Assembly: GCA_946183385.1 (NCBI GenBank)
Contig: CAMHBN010000002.1
Span: 1-26,367 of the forward strand
DNA length: 26,367 nucleotides
From: an uncultured Ruminococcus sp.
Lineage (GTDB): Bacteria > Bacillota > Clostridia > Oscillospirales > Ruminococcaceae
Direction: 5' to 3'
How positions within the stretch are numbered: the stretch's first letter is position 1; every line of letters starts with the position of its first letter. Below, piece by piece: positions 12,491 to 18,662 of the stretch. A program made the position numbers and the translations under genes. A model generated the notes under the pieces. The model was not told the origin of the DNA. It was given only the letters and a program-made list of their open reading frames with translations, and did not search any database.

Positions 12491-13191
12491 GGGTGTTTCG
12501 CCTCCTTCCATTCCTCGTAGGGGAGGATGTGCGAGAGCTTGCCGACCGTGCGCTCCTGCGAGCGGTAGATGCCGCAGAGCTCGCGCTTGCGGGCGAGTAC
12601 GTCATCGGGGATAGGCGTCAGCTCGTCCTCGACCTCGGGCAGTCGGCGGGCGGAGCAGTAGTCGGCGAAGTAGTAAAGCGTGCCCGTGCCGTGCTCCGAG
12701 AAAGCGTCGGTCACAAGGGCACTCGTGCGCTTGTGGTGGATGTGTCCGTATTCGCCCGCGGGGTTGTGGGTGGCGACGGTCTGCCAGTCCTTGTATTGCA
12801 GGAGCGTGGCGATGTCCGCCTCTATGCCGTCGCTGACCTGCGACCAGTCGTCGCGGCGGAGGTTGACCTTGTCGGGATAATCGAGCATCAGCGGCGTGTT
12901 GCCGCTCGCTGTCACTGCCTCGGCAAATTCGGCGGAGCGGGTGCTGTCCGTGCCGTGTGTGATACATACCACCAGCCAGCCGCCGTCGAGGAGGTGCGCT
13001 CCGCCCCACAGCGTCTCGTCGTCGGGGTGAGCGACTATCATCAGCTTGTCCGCTTCGGCGGGGCAGGCTATCGCGTCCGCTGACAGAGCGGGGACGTTGT
13101 ACGCGCGGTGCTCGTTATAGTGAAGCACGAACGTCGCCGCGCAGGTCAGCGTGAAAAAAAACGCCGCAAGTGCGAAATACAGCCTCTTCAC
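12487..13191 (-). CDS. PIG-L (LmbE-like) family deacetylase
   Basis: A 234-residue protein with an N-terminal signal anchor (about 4-24) and a PIG-L domain outside the membrane. The zinc and catalytic motif AHPDDE is at 54-59, and the second metal motif GHIHH at about 149-153. The family removes N-acetyl groups from N-acetylglucosamine-containing sugars. Coupled to a YfhO-like glycosyltransferase, it may tailor a surface glycan or lipid-linked sugar; that link is inference. The start chosen is GTG 13191, which has AAGGAG eight bases upstream; the GTG at 13200 abuts the ribosome site. Its stop overlaps the next start (GTGA). The leader contains a terminator hairpin (13220-13248), so expression may be controlled by attenuation. 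Confidence 0.88.
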   Translation of the reverse strand: MKRLYFALAAFFFTLTCAATFVLHYNEHRAYNVPALSADAIACPAEADKLMIVAHPDDETLWGGAHLLDGGWLVVCITHGTDSTRSAEFAEAVTASGNTPLMLDYPDKVNLRRDDWSQVSDGIEADIATLLQYKDWQTVATHNPAGEYGHIHHKRTSALVTDAFSEHGTGTLYYFADYCSARRLPEVEDELTPIPDDVLARKRELCGIYRSQERTVGKLSHILPYEEWKEAKHP

Positions 13192-13219
13192 AGCCGTCAC
13201 TCCTTTCTTTCGGTATCGT

Positions 13220-13248
13220 AAAAAGCGCCGATAACGCTATCGGCGCTT
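13220..13248 (-). terminator. Terminator in the PIG-L leader
   Basis: Minus strand: perfect 11-base stem AAGCGCCGATA-GCGT-TATCGGCGCTT followed by five T. It lies downstream of the promoter at 13292-13319 but 29 bases before the PIG-L start. It could end GH3 transcription coming from upstream and also act as an attenuator for PIG-L/YfhO. Confidence 0.75.
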
Positions 13249-13275
13249 GTCGTTTATTCGGGTATAGTGGTTATG

Positions 13276-13392
13276 GCGTTCGCAATTGCTGATTATATCA
13301 CAAACACAAATTCAGTCAAGACCAAGACGAGCGCCATAAATGGCGGTCCTGACAGAATTTGTGTTTGTGATGTGGGGCAATTACGCAAACGC
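13276..13392. repeat. Long imperfect inverted repeat containing a promoter
   Basis: Perfect 17-base arms ATCACAAACACAAATTC (13297-13313) and GAATTTGTGTTTGTGAT (13355-13371) are extended inwards by GACC/GGTC and GCCAT-AA-ATGGC, and outwards by GCGTTCGCAATTGC / GCAATTACGCAAACGC. The whole could fold into one hairpin of about 117 bases. The left arm is also the spacer of the PIG-L promoter. It may be a small palindromic insertion element or a folded transcript segment. Confidence 0.75.
13292..13319 (-). promoter_or_regulatory. Promoter of the PIG-L/YfhO operon
   Basis: Minus strand: TTGACT (13319-13314), 16-base spacer, TATAAT (13297-13292). The spacer is one arm of the long inverted repeat. 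The other arm carries a matching but decayed arrangement on the plus strand (CTGACA, 16 bases, TGTGGG). Confidence 0.75.
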
Positions 13393-13430
13393 CCAGCACC
13401 TGCCGACCGCAAGAAATGGTAATCACCCGC

Positions 13431-16196
13431 TTATTCAAGCCTTAGGTCGAGCAGGCTGATGTCGCCTGAGAGGCTTACGGCGAGTGTGCCGCTCTCGGGT
13501 ATGCCGCCGGGGAGCTCGACTGCGTATTCGCGGAAGTCGTCAAAGGCGTCGGCGGGGGAGAGCTCCGCCTGTGCGTATTTGTCCGCGAAATGGACGTGGA
13601 GAGTGCCGCTTCCGATGTATGCGGCAGCGGTAAGTATGAGCTGCTTTTTGTCCGCGAACGGGCAGTCCTCGTAGATGAGCGTGCCGCCCCAGCCCTTCGT
13701 GCGGGTGTAGTGCCTGTGAAGGCGCTTCGACCACGCTGTCTCCATATTGAAATAGCCGTCGAAGCTGTCAGCCGCGAATTCAGCCGAGCGGAGAGGTATC
13801 TCTTCGCCCGTGACTGCGGTCTCGCACGTGAGCGGGAGCTCCGATGAGCTTCCGCCCGCCATAAAGCGGTAAATGCCGCTCTCCACGAGCATTTTTCCGC
13901 TGTGGGTGTCGTAGACCTCGAGAATGTAGCGCGGGACTTTCAGCCTCACCTCCGCGGTTTCGCCAGCCTTGATATGTACCCTCGCGAATGCGCAAAGCTT
14001 CTTCGCGGGGCGTTTCAGCTTAGAGGCGGGGACGGTGAAATAGAGCTGTACGACCTCGTCGCCGTCTGTGTCGGAAATGCTGCGGACGTGTATCACGGCT
14101 TCGGGAGTCTCCCCGCCCGTGAGTGCCATGTCCGTATACTCGAATTTCGCGTAGGACAGCCCGTAGCCGAACGGGTACAGCGGCTCGCCCTTGAAGTACA
14201 TATACGTCGTGCAGCCGCGCTCGATGTCGTACTCCGTGATGTCGGGGAGGTCGAGCTCGGAGCGGTACCACGTCATCGCGAGCCTGCCCGCGGGGACGTT
14301 TCTGCCGCTTATCGTTTCCGCGACAGCCGTGCCGAGGTGAGCTCCCGCGTGGGTCGTGTAGATGAGGTTTTTCGCGCCCGTTATCGCGTAGGGGTAGCTC
14401 GATATCAGCACCGTGACGAGGCTGTCAGACGCAGCGAGGACGTCCCTGCACTCTCGCTGTATCGTCAGCGAGAGCGTGGAGCGGTCGTAGCACTCCTTCG
14501 CGACCTGTACGGGGTGGTTGCCCGTGAAGTACACGATGAGGCCGCACTCGCCGCAGAGCTTTGCCGCGCGGTCTGCGGCTCTGTCAACCGTGTGGATATG
14601 CATGGTCTGACTGTTCATTTTCGGGTCAAATGTGACCTTGCCTGAGCTGTCCGCCGTCATTCTGCCGCCGAGCATGAGGTCGCGCAGGTACTCCCGACCC
14701 GTCGCGCCGTCGCTGACGTACTCGAAGGATTCGCGCGTGAACCAGTCGTAGACCGTGCGCTTGTTCAGGCGGAGCGTGCCGTCCTCGCCGAGCTGCATGA
14801 AGCGGCGGTGCTTTACCGAGAAGAAGTTCGTCCATTGGCAGTCGCGGCGGGCGCCGAAGTCCTCGCTGTGCTCGTCCCAGACCTGCATCTCGAAGAGCTC
14901 GTTTTCGCCTATTTCTTCGGCATCTGCGCGTATCGTGCCGTCCTCGTGCGCGGAGAGGTACCTGCCGTTGTCAGCCTGTATGGCGACGATGTCCCACAGA
15001 CTGTCACAGACGACCTCCGAGCTCGAAAATTCGCGGCGGATACCTTCGGCGGGCGATACCGCGCCGCGGAAATTGCCCGTGTACCAGTCCATCAGGTTCT
15101 CGTCCGCGAGTGCTCCCACGACCGCTATTTTTCGCGGCTTTTCACGCACGGGGAGAAGTCCGCTGTTTTCGAGCAGCACGACCTGCTCGCGGGCGGCGCG
15201 GAGGTTGAGCTCGCGGTGGGCGGGGCAGTCTATCACGTCCGCGCCTATCTTGTCGTAGGGGCAGTCGTCTGCGAGCTGACCGAGCTTAAGCCGCGCGTAC
15301 AGGACGTTTTCAACGGCTCTGTCGATGTCGGCTTCCGTCATCAGTCCCGCGGAAAGCGCCTCGCGGGCGGCATTTTCGGTAAGGGCTTCGCTGTCCGTCA
15401 TCGTGTCACATCCAGCCTTCAGCGCCTCGGCAAGCGTCTCCGAGTGCCTGTCGAAAAAGCCGTGTGAGGTGACAGTCTGCGAAAAATCACCGCCGTCCGT
15501 GACCGCGAACCACAGTCCCCACCTGTCCTTGAGAACGGTCTGCAGCTCGGGATTCAGCAGGGCGGGGAGGCGGTTTATTTCGTTGTACGCCGCCATGACG
15601 CTCCGCGCGCCGCCGAATTCTATCGCTGTGCGGAAGGCGGCGTAGTAATACTCGTATTTCAGGCGCGGCGGCAGAAATGCGCTGCACCTGTCGCGCTTCT
15701 CCTCGTTGTTGTTCGCGCAGAAGTGCTTCAATGTGGGGATGGTCTTCACGTACTTAGGGTCGTCGCCCGCAAGCCCGCAGGTGTAGGCGGCGGTCATCTC
15801 GCCCGCGAGGCAGACGTCCTCGCCGTAAGCCTCCTCGGTGCGTCCCCAGCGAGGGTCGCGCTCCATATCGACCGTGGGTCCCCACACGCAGAGGTCGGTC
15901 TCCGAGCCGCCGTTGTAGTACGCGCGGCACTCGTCGCCTGCGATGCTGCCGAGAGCGTACATCAGCTCCTTGTCGAACGTTCCCGCAAGACCTATCGGCT
16001 GTGGGAGGACGGTCGAGGGCTTGTCAGCGCTCCGTCCGACGTAGCCGCGCGCGATCTCCGTGCCTATGCGGAATTCGCCCAGCCCGAGACGTTCAACGGC
16101 TTTGTGGTGGGTGGTCAGAAAGCCGAGCTTTTCTTCGAGGGTGAGCTGCCTGACGAGCTCGGCCGCTTTGTCGCGAAGAGGGTCGCGATCATTCAT
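13431..16196 (-). CDS. GH3 glycoside hydrolase with a beta-trefoil-like insert
   Basis: A 921-residue GH3 enzyme without a signal peptide, so probably cytoplasmic; likely a beta-glucosidase or beta-xylosidase. The N-terminal barrel has WGPTVDMERDPRWGRTEEAY (105-124), KHF at 157-159 and the nucleophile Asp234 in AVTDGGDFS. The alpha/beta sandwich begins near 330 and is interrupted at about 399-500. The insert there has repeats like VAIQADNGRYLSAHEDGTI and FFSVKHRRFMQLGEDGTLRL, which resemble a fascin-like beta-trefoil. After it come GLIVYFTGNHPVQVAKE, PFGYGLSYAKFEY, a fibronectin-III-like domain, and a C-terminal beta domain (about 800-921) like a CBM6-type module. ATG 16196 is preferred (AAGGAG nine bases before); the TTG at 16205 abuts the ribosome site. 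It is co-oriented with the GS-ANTAR genes but separated from them by a hairpin cluster. Confidence 0.92.
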   Translation of the reverse strand: MNDRDPLRDKAAELVRQLTLEEKLGFLTTHHKAVERLGLGEFRIGTEIARGYVGRSADKPSTVLPQPIGLAGTFDKELMYALGSIAGDECRAYYNGGSETDLCVWGPTVDMERDPRWGRTEEAYGEDVCLAGEMTAAYTCGLAGDDPKYVKTIPTLKHFCANNNEEKRDRCSAFLPPRLKYEYYYAAFRTAIEFGGARSVMAAYNEINRLPALLNPELQTVLKDRWGLWFAVTDGGDFSQTVTSHGFFDRHSETLAEALKAGCDTMTDSEALTENAAREALSAGLMTEADIDRAVENVLYARLKLGQLADDCPYDKIGADVIDCPAHRELNLRAAREQVVLLENSGLLPVREKPRKIAVVGALADENLMDWYTGNFRGAVSPAEGIRREFSSSEVVCDSLWDIVAIQADNGRYLSAHEDGTIRADAEEIGENELFEMQVWDEHSEDFGARRDCQWTNFFSVKHRRFMQLGEDGTLRLNKRTVYDWFTRESFEYVSDGATGREYLRDLMLGGRMTADSSGKVTFDPKMNSQTMHIHTVDRAADRAAKLCGECGLIVYFTGNHPVQVAKECYDRSTLSLTIQRECRDVLAASDSLVTVLISSYPYAITGAKNLIYTTHAGAHLGTAVAETISGRNVPAGRLAMTWYRSELDLPDITEYDIERGCTTYMYFKGEPLYPFGYGLSYAKFEYTDMALTGGETPEAVIHVRSISDTDGDEVVQLYFTVPASKLKRPAKKLCAFARVHIKAGETAEVRLKVPRYILEVYDTHSGKMLVESGIYRFMAGGSSSELPLTCETAVTGEEIPLRSAEFAADSFDGYFNMETAWSKRLHRHYTRTKGWGGTLIYEDCPFADKKQLILTAAAYIGSGTLHVHFADKYAQAELSPADAFDDFREYAVELPGGIPESGTLAVSLSGDISLLDLRLE

Positions 16197-16238
16197 TGTT
16201 ATCAACTCCTTGTTGGTGTGGGCAATTCTATAAGGCGC

Positions 16239-16435
16239 GGACGACCAATGGTCGTCCCTACAGGATGTAGCCGCGGGTTTGCCATTATGTTTGCGGGACG
16301 CCGAGGGCGGCGTCCCCTACAGGATGTTGCCGCAAATTGTGCGGGTTGTTGGCGGGCGCACACTGTGCGCCCCTACATCGGGTTGCCGCAGATTTTGCGG
16401 TATAATGGTGGGACGTCGAGGACGCCGTCCCCTAC
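16239..16435. repeat. Tandem cluster of four variable-stem palindromes
   Basis: Four hairpins in a row: GGACGACC-AAT-GGTCGTCC (16239-16257), GGGACGCCG-AGGG-CGGCGTCCC (16295-16316), GGGCGCAC-ACT-GTGCGCCC (16354-16372), and GGGACG...CGTCCC (16410-16431, one inner mismatch). Each is followed by CTACA. Between them runs a similar linker (GATGTAGCCGCGGGTTTGC, GATGTTGCCGCAAATTG, GGGTTGCCGCAGATTTTGCGG), giving a period of about 56-59 bases. The stem sequence differs from unit to unit but stays self-complementary. No gene lies in 16197-16431. The stop codon of the ANTAR gene is inside the last unit's CTACA flank. Confidence 0.85.
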
Positions 16436-17001
16436 ATCTCGTATTGTGCGAGTATGTGCTCTGCGACCTCGCGCCGCGTCTGACGGTTGTTCATCGCCTG
16501 CTTCTCGATATAGCGGTGCGCCTGCGGCTCGGTGAATTTCAGATACTTCATCAGCGCCGATTTAGCGCGGTTTATCACACGTATCTCCTCTATCCTGCCA
16601 AGCACCTCCGGGCTCTCCTTCAGTCCCGACATTCGGCTCAGGTTCGCGCTCAGCATACGTATGTCGCGGCTGAGTGCCTCGCGGTTTATCGGTCGCGCGA
16701 GCACCGCTGCGCCGTAGTCCGAGAGCCTGTCAGCGAGCTCGTCCGCTATCTCAGCGTGGCATATCAGTATTATCCCCGCCGACGTCTCCTCTGCGGCTGC
16801 CTCGGCGAGCTCCTGCCCGAATTCGTCCTGTAAGGGCGTGCATATCACGATGAGGTCAGGCTCGGATTCTCCGCCTATAAGCCTCCGCGCCTCGCTGCCC
16901 GCCGATATCACCGCCACCGAGCCGTAACCTTCTATCTGCGCCGTCTGCTCGATGAGAGCCGCTTCATCGCGGTCGGCTGAAACTATTATCGCTCTGTTCA
17001 T
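16432..17001 (-). CDS. ANTAR-domain RNA-binding regulator
   Basis: A 189-residue protein with an N-terminal receiver-like domain (MNRAIIVSADRDEAALIEQT..., about 1-120) and a C-terminal ANTAR domain (about 135-189: RVINRAKSALMKYLKFTE followed by PQAHRYIEKQAMNNRQTRRE). ANTAR proteins bind paired hexaloop hairpins in mRNA leaders and prevent termination; several control nitrogen genes. The receiver part has Asp10 near the usual acidic pocket, but the standard phospho-acceptor context is degenerate (PDLIVICTP), so activation may not be by phosphorylation. It starts 12 bases after the glutamine-synthetase-like gene, with GGAGCG as ribosome site, and surely shares its transcript. Its TAG stop is the TAG of the adjoining palindrome flank. 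Confidence 0.9.
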   Translation of the reverse strand: MNRAIIVSADRDEAALIEQTAQIEGYGSVAVISAGSEARRLIGGESEPDLIVICTPLQDEFGQELAEAAAEETSAGIILICHAEIADELADRLSDYGAAVLARPINREALSRDIRMLSANLSRMSGLKESPEVLGRIEEIRVINRAKSALMKYLKFTEPQAHRYIEKQAMNNRQTRREVAEHILAQYEM

Positions 17002-17013
17002 TTTTCGCTCCGT

Positions 17014-18306
17014 TTACAGGTAGTTGAAGTATGCCTTGTCCTCGAATTCGTCCTTGTCCTTCGCGAGACTGTACTCCTGTATCTGCGTGTGCAGGCGCGT
17101 GAGTATGCTGCTGCGTATCTCCGCGGGGAGGGTGCGCTTTACGAAATCGCTGTTCTCCGCGACCTCTACCGCCTCCGCCAGCGACATCGGCAGGCGCTCG
17201 AAGCCCGACGGGGTGTCGCCCTTCATTGTGCAGTCCATGAGCGAGCAGTCGCCCGAGCGTATTCCCTCCATGCCCGCCGCAAGTATCAGCTTGAAGGCGA
17301 TGTAGGGGTTGCACGCGGCGTCCGCAGAGCGGAGCTCGATGCGCGGAGATACGCCCACTGCCTGCGGTATGCGTATAAGCTGTGAGCGGTTCTCGGACGA
17401 CCAGTCCACGTACTTCGGCGCGTAGCCCATGCCGAAGCGCTTGTAGGAGTTCGTCGTGGAGTTGAGGAATGCCGTTATCTCGCGTATGCGGCTCAATACG
17501 CCCGATATGAAGCACTTGCCGTCGCGGGACATCTCATCGGGCTTGCCGCCGAAAATGTACTCGCCGTTCTTTTTAAGGCTCAGCGATATGCTGAGCGCGC
17601 TGCCGTGCTCGTTGCTGAGAGGCTTCGGCATGAACGACGCGAATAGTCCGTTCTGCGCCGCTATCGACTTTACCACCGTCTTGTAGTGAGCCATATCGTC
17701 CGCTGCCGTCACGGGCTCGTTCTCGCGGAACTCTATCTCGTTCTGCGCGGGTCCGTGCTTGTGGCACGAGCTCTTCGGGCTCAGCCCCATCTCCTCCAGT
17801 GAGAGGCATATCTCGCGCCTTGCGTTCTCGCACTTGTCGAGCGGTGCTACGTCGAGGTAGCCGCCGTTGTCGTGCGGTATCTTCGTCGGCTCGCCCTTTG
17901 CGTCGAGCTCGAACAGGTAGAATTCGCACTTCGTCCCCATTTCACAGGTGTAGCCGTCGAGGCGGAGCTCGTTCATCGTGTTGATGAGGTCGCTTCGCAT
18001 ATCGCCGACGTAGTCGCTGCCGTCTATGGTTTTAAGGCTGCAGAAGAAGCGTACCACGCGCCCCGACTTCGGGCGCCACGGCAGCACCGAAAGCGTGGAT
18101 ATGTCGGGCACCAGCAGCAGGTCGGAGCAGTGCTCCGCAAAGCCCGATGCGTCGAACGGTATGCCGCTCGAAAAGGCGTGCTCCAGCTCGTTCGGCATTA
18201 TCGCCACGTTTTTCAGGCTGCCGAATATGTCACAGAATGTAAGTCTGATGAATTTCACGTCGTTCTCTTCGACGAATTTCAGTATCTCTTTTGGTGAGAA
18301 GCTCAT
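17014..18306 (-). CDS. Glutamine-synthetase homologue lacking several catalytic residues
   Basis: A 430-residue GSI-family protein with good overall similarity (GEPTKIPHDNGGYLDVAP, SFMPKPLSNEHGSAL, NRSQLIRIP, RIELRS, CNPYIAFKLILAAGMEGI). Set against the Bacillus and Salmonella enzymes, key residues are changed. In MGTKCEFYLF the first metal Glu (Salmonella E129) is Lys126, while E131 is kept (Glu128). In CHKHGPAQNE the Glu of HHEV (E212) is Lys183, with E220 kept (Glu190). In HGSALSISL the metal/ATP His269 is Ser239. The flap Glu of GYEAP (E327) is deleted (GYAP, 294-297). Asp52, Glu324 and Arg326 remain. A normal synthetase reaction is therefore unlikely. ATG 18306 follows CAGGAGG, with its own promoter. 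The ANTAR gene follows at 12 bases, so a sensor or regulatory role seems more probable, as inference. Confidence 0.88.
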   Translation of the reverse strand: MSFSPKEILKFVEENDVKFIRLTFCDIFGSLKNVAIMPNELEHAFSSGIPFDASGFAEHCSDLLLVPDISTLSVLPWRPKSGRVVRFFCSLKTIDGSDYVGDMRSDLINTMNELRLDGYTCEMGTKCEFYLFELDAKGEPTKIPHDNGGYLDVAPLDKCENARREICLSLEEMGLSPKSSCHKHGPAQNEIEFRENEPVTAADDMAHYKTVVKSIAAQNGLFASFMPKPLSNEHGSALSISLSLKKNGEYIFGGKPDEMSRDGKCFISGVLSRIREITAFLNSTTNSYKRFGMGYAPKYVDWSSENRSQLIRIPQAVGVSPRIELRSADAACNPYIAFKLILAAGMEGIRSGDCSLMDCTMKGDTPSGFERLPMSLAEAVEVAENSDFVKRTLPAEIRSSILTRLHTQIQEYSLAKDKDEFEDKAYFNYL

Positions 18307-18344
18307 TTACGGGACCTCCTGTCCGATGTAACGGTTAATGCTAT

Positions 18345-18373
18345 ATTATACCACATTTTTGCGGATAATGCAA
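18345..18373 (-). promoter_or_regulatory. Promoter of the GS-like/ANTAR operon
   Basis: Minus strand: TTGCAT (18373-18368), 17-base spacer, TATAAT (18350-18345) with TGG before it. The leader to the start codon is about 33 bases and contains no paired-hexaloop ANTAR target that I can see. Confidence 0.75.
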
Positions 18374-18439
18374 GGGTTGTGTGGAGGCGGCGTTTCGCCG
18401 CCCGTTCAATTCGTAATGCGTTATTTTAATTAGGAATGC

Positions 18440-18466
18440 GGAATTATCGGTATCGCCTGCGGCGAT
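18440..18466. repeat. Copy 2 of the 27-base imperfect repeat
   Basis: GGAATTATCGGTATCGCCTG followed by CGGCGAT, with hairpin ATCGCC-TGC-GGCGAT (18452-18466). Matches 1595-1621 at 23 of 27 positions. It sits five bases before the first palindrome of the 18471 cluster, so it may be a constant companion of that family. Confidence 0.6.
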
Positions 18467-18470
18467 TCAT

Positions 18471-18610
18471 TGTAGGGACGCCCAGTGGGCGTCCCTACAC
18501 AGCGTTGTTTCATGCCGTGTTGGTGAATGGCGGGCGGCGGGACGCCGCCCCTACAAACGGTTGCCGTGGGAGGGCGGGATATTGGCGGGCGGATAATATC
18601 CGCCCCTACA
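18471..18610. repeat. Cluster of three variable-stem palindromes
   Basis: TGTAGGGACGCCC-AGT-GGGCGTCCCTACA (18471-18499, perfect 13-base arms), GGGCGGCG-GGA-CGCCGCCC (18532-18550) and GGGCGGAT-AAT-ATCCGCCC (18587-18605), each followed by CTACA. The linkers again contain GTTGCCG/GTGCCGCG. The stems differ from those at 16239-16431 and 5873-5894, while the flanks agree. The gap 18374-18630 holds no gene. Confidence 0.85.
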
Positions 18611-18629
18611 GCCGTGCCGCGAGAAATTG

Positions 18630-18660
18630 CAGAAAAAAAGACCTCCCGCAGGAGGTCTTT
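18630..18660 (-). terminator. Terminator of the GGDEF-EAL gene
   Basis: Minus strand: perfect 10-base stem AAAGACCTCC-TGCG-GGAGGTCTTT then a continuing T-run (seven T in all). It starts two bases beyond the gene's stop codon. Confidence 0.85.
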
Positions 18661-18662
18661 GT

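Noticed and set aside
11148..12605. Minus-strand open frame of 485 codons
   Set aside because: Arg/Pro/Ala-rich shadow of the YfhO-like gene in another frame; no ribosome site or recognisable domain.
13276..13392. Simple terminator between GH3 and PIG-L
   Set aside because: The long inverted repeat has no T-tract on either side; the real terminator is the separate hairpin at 13220-13248.
16239..16435. CRISPR array
   Set aside because: The spacing of 56-59 bases is array-like, but the hairpins themselves vary and the linkers are similar to one another, the opposite of a CRISPR; no cas genes are present.
17014..18306. Ordinary glnA annotation
   Set aside because: Overall similarity would suggest it, but several metal-site and flap residues are replaced or missing, so a plain glutamine synthetase call would mislead.
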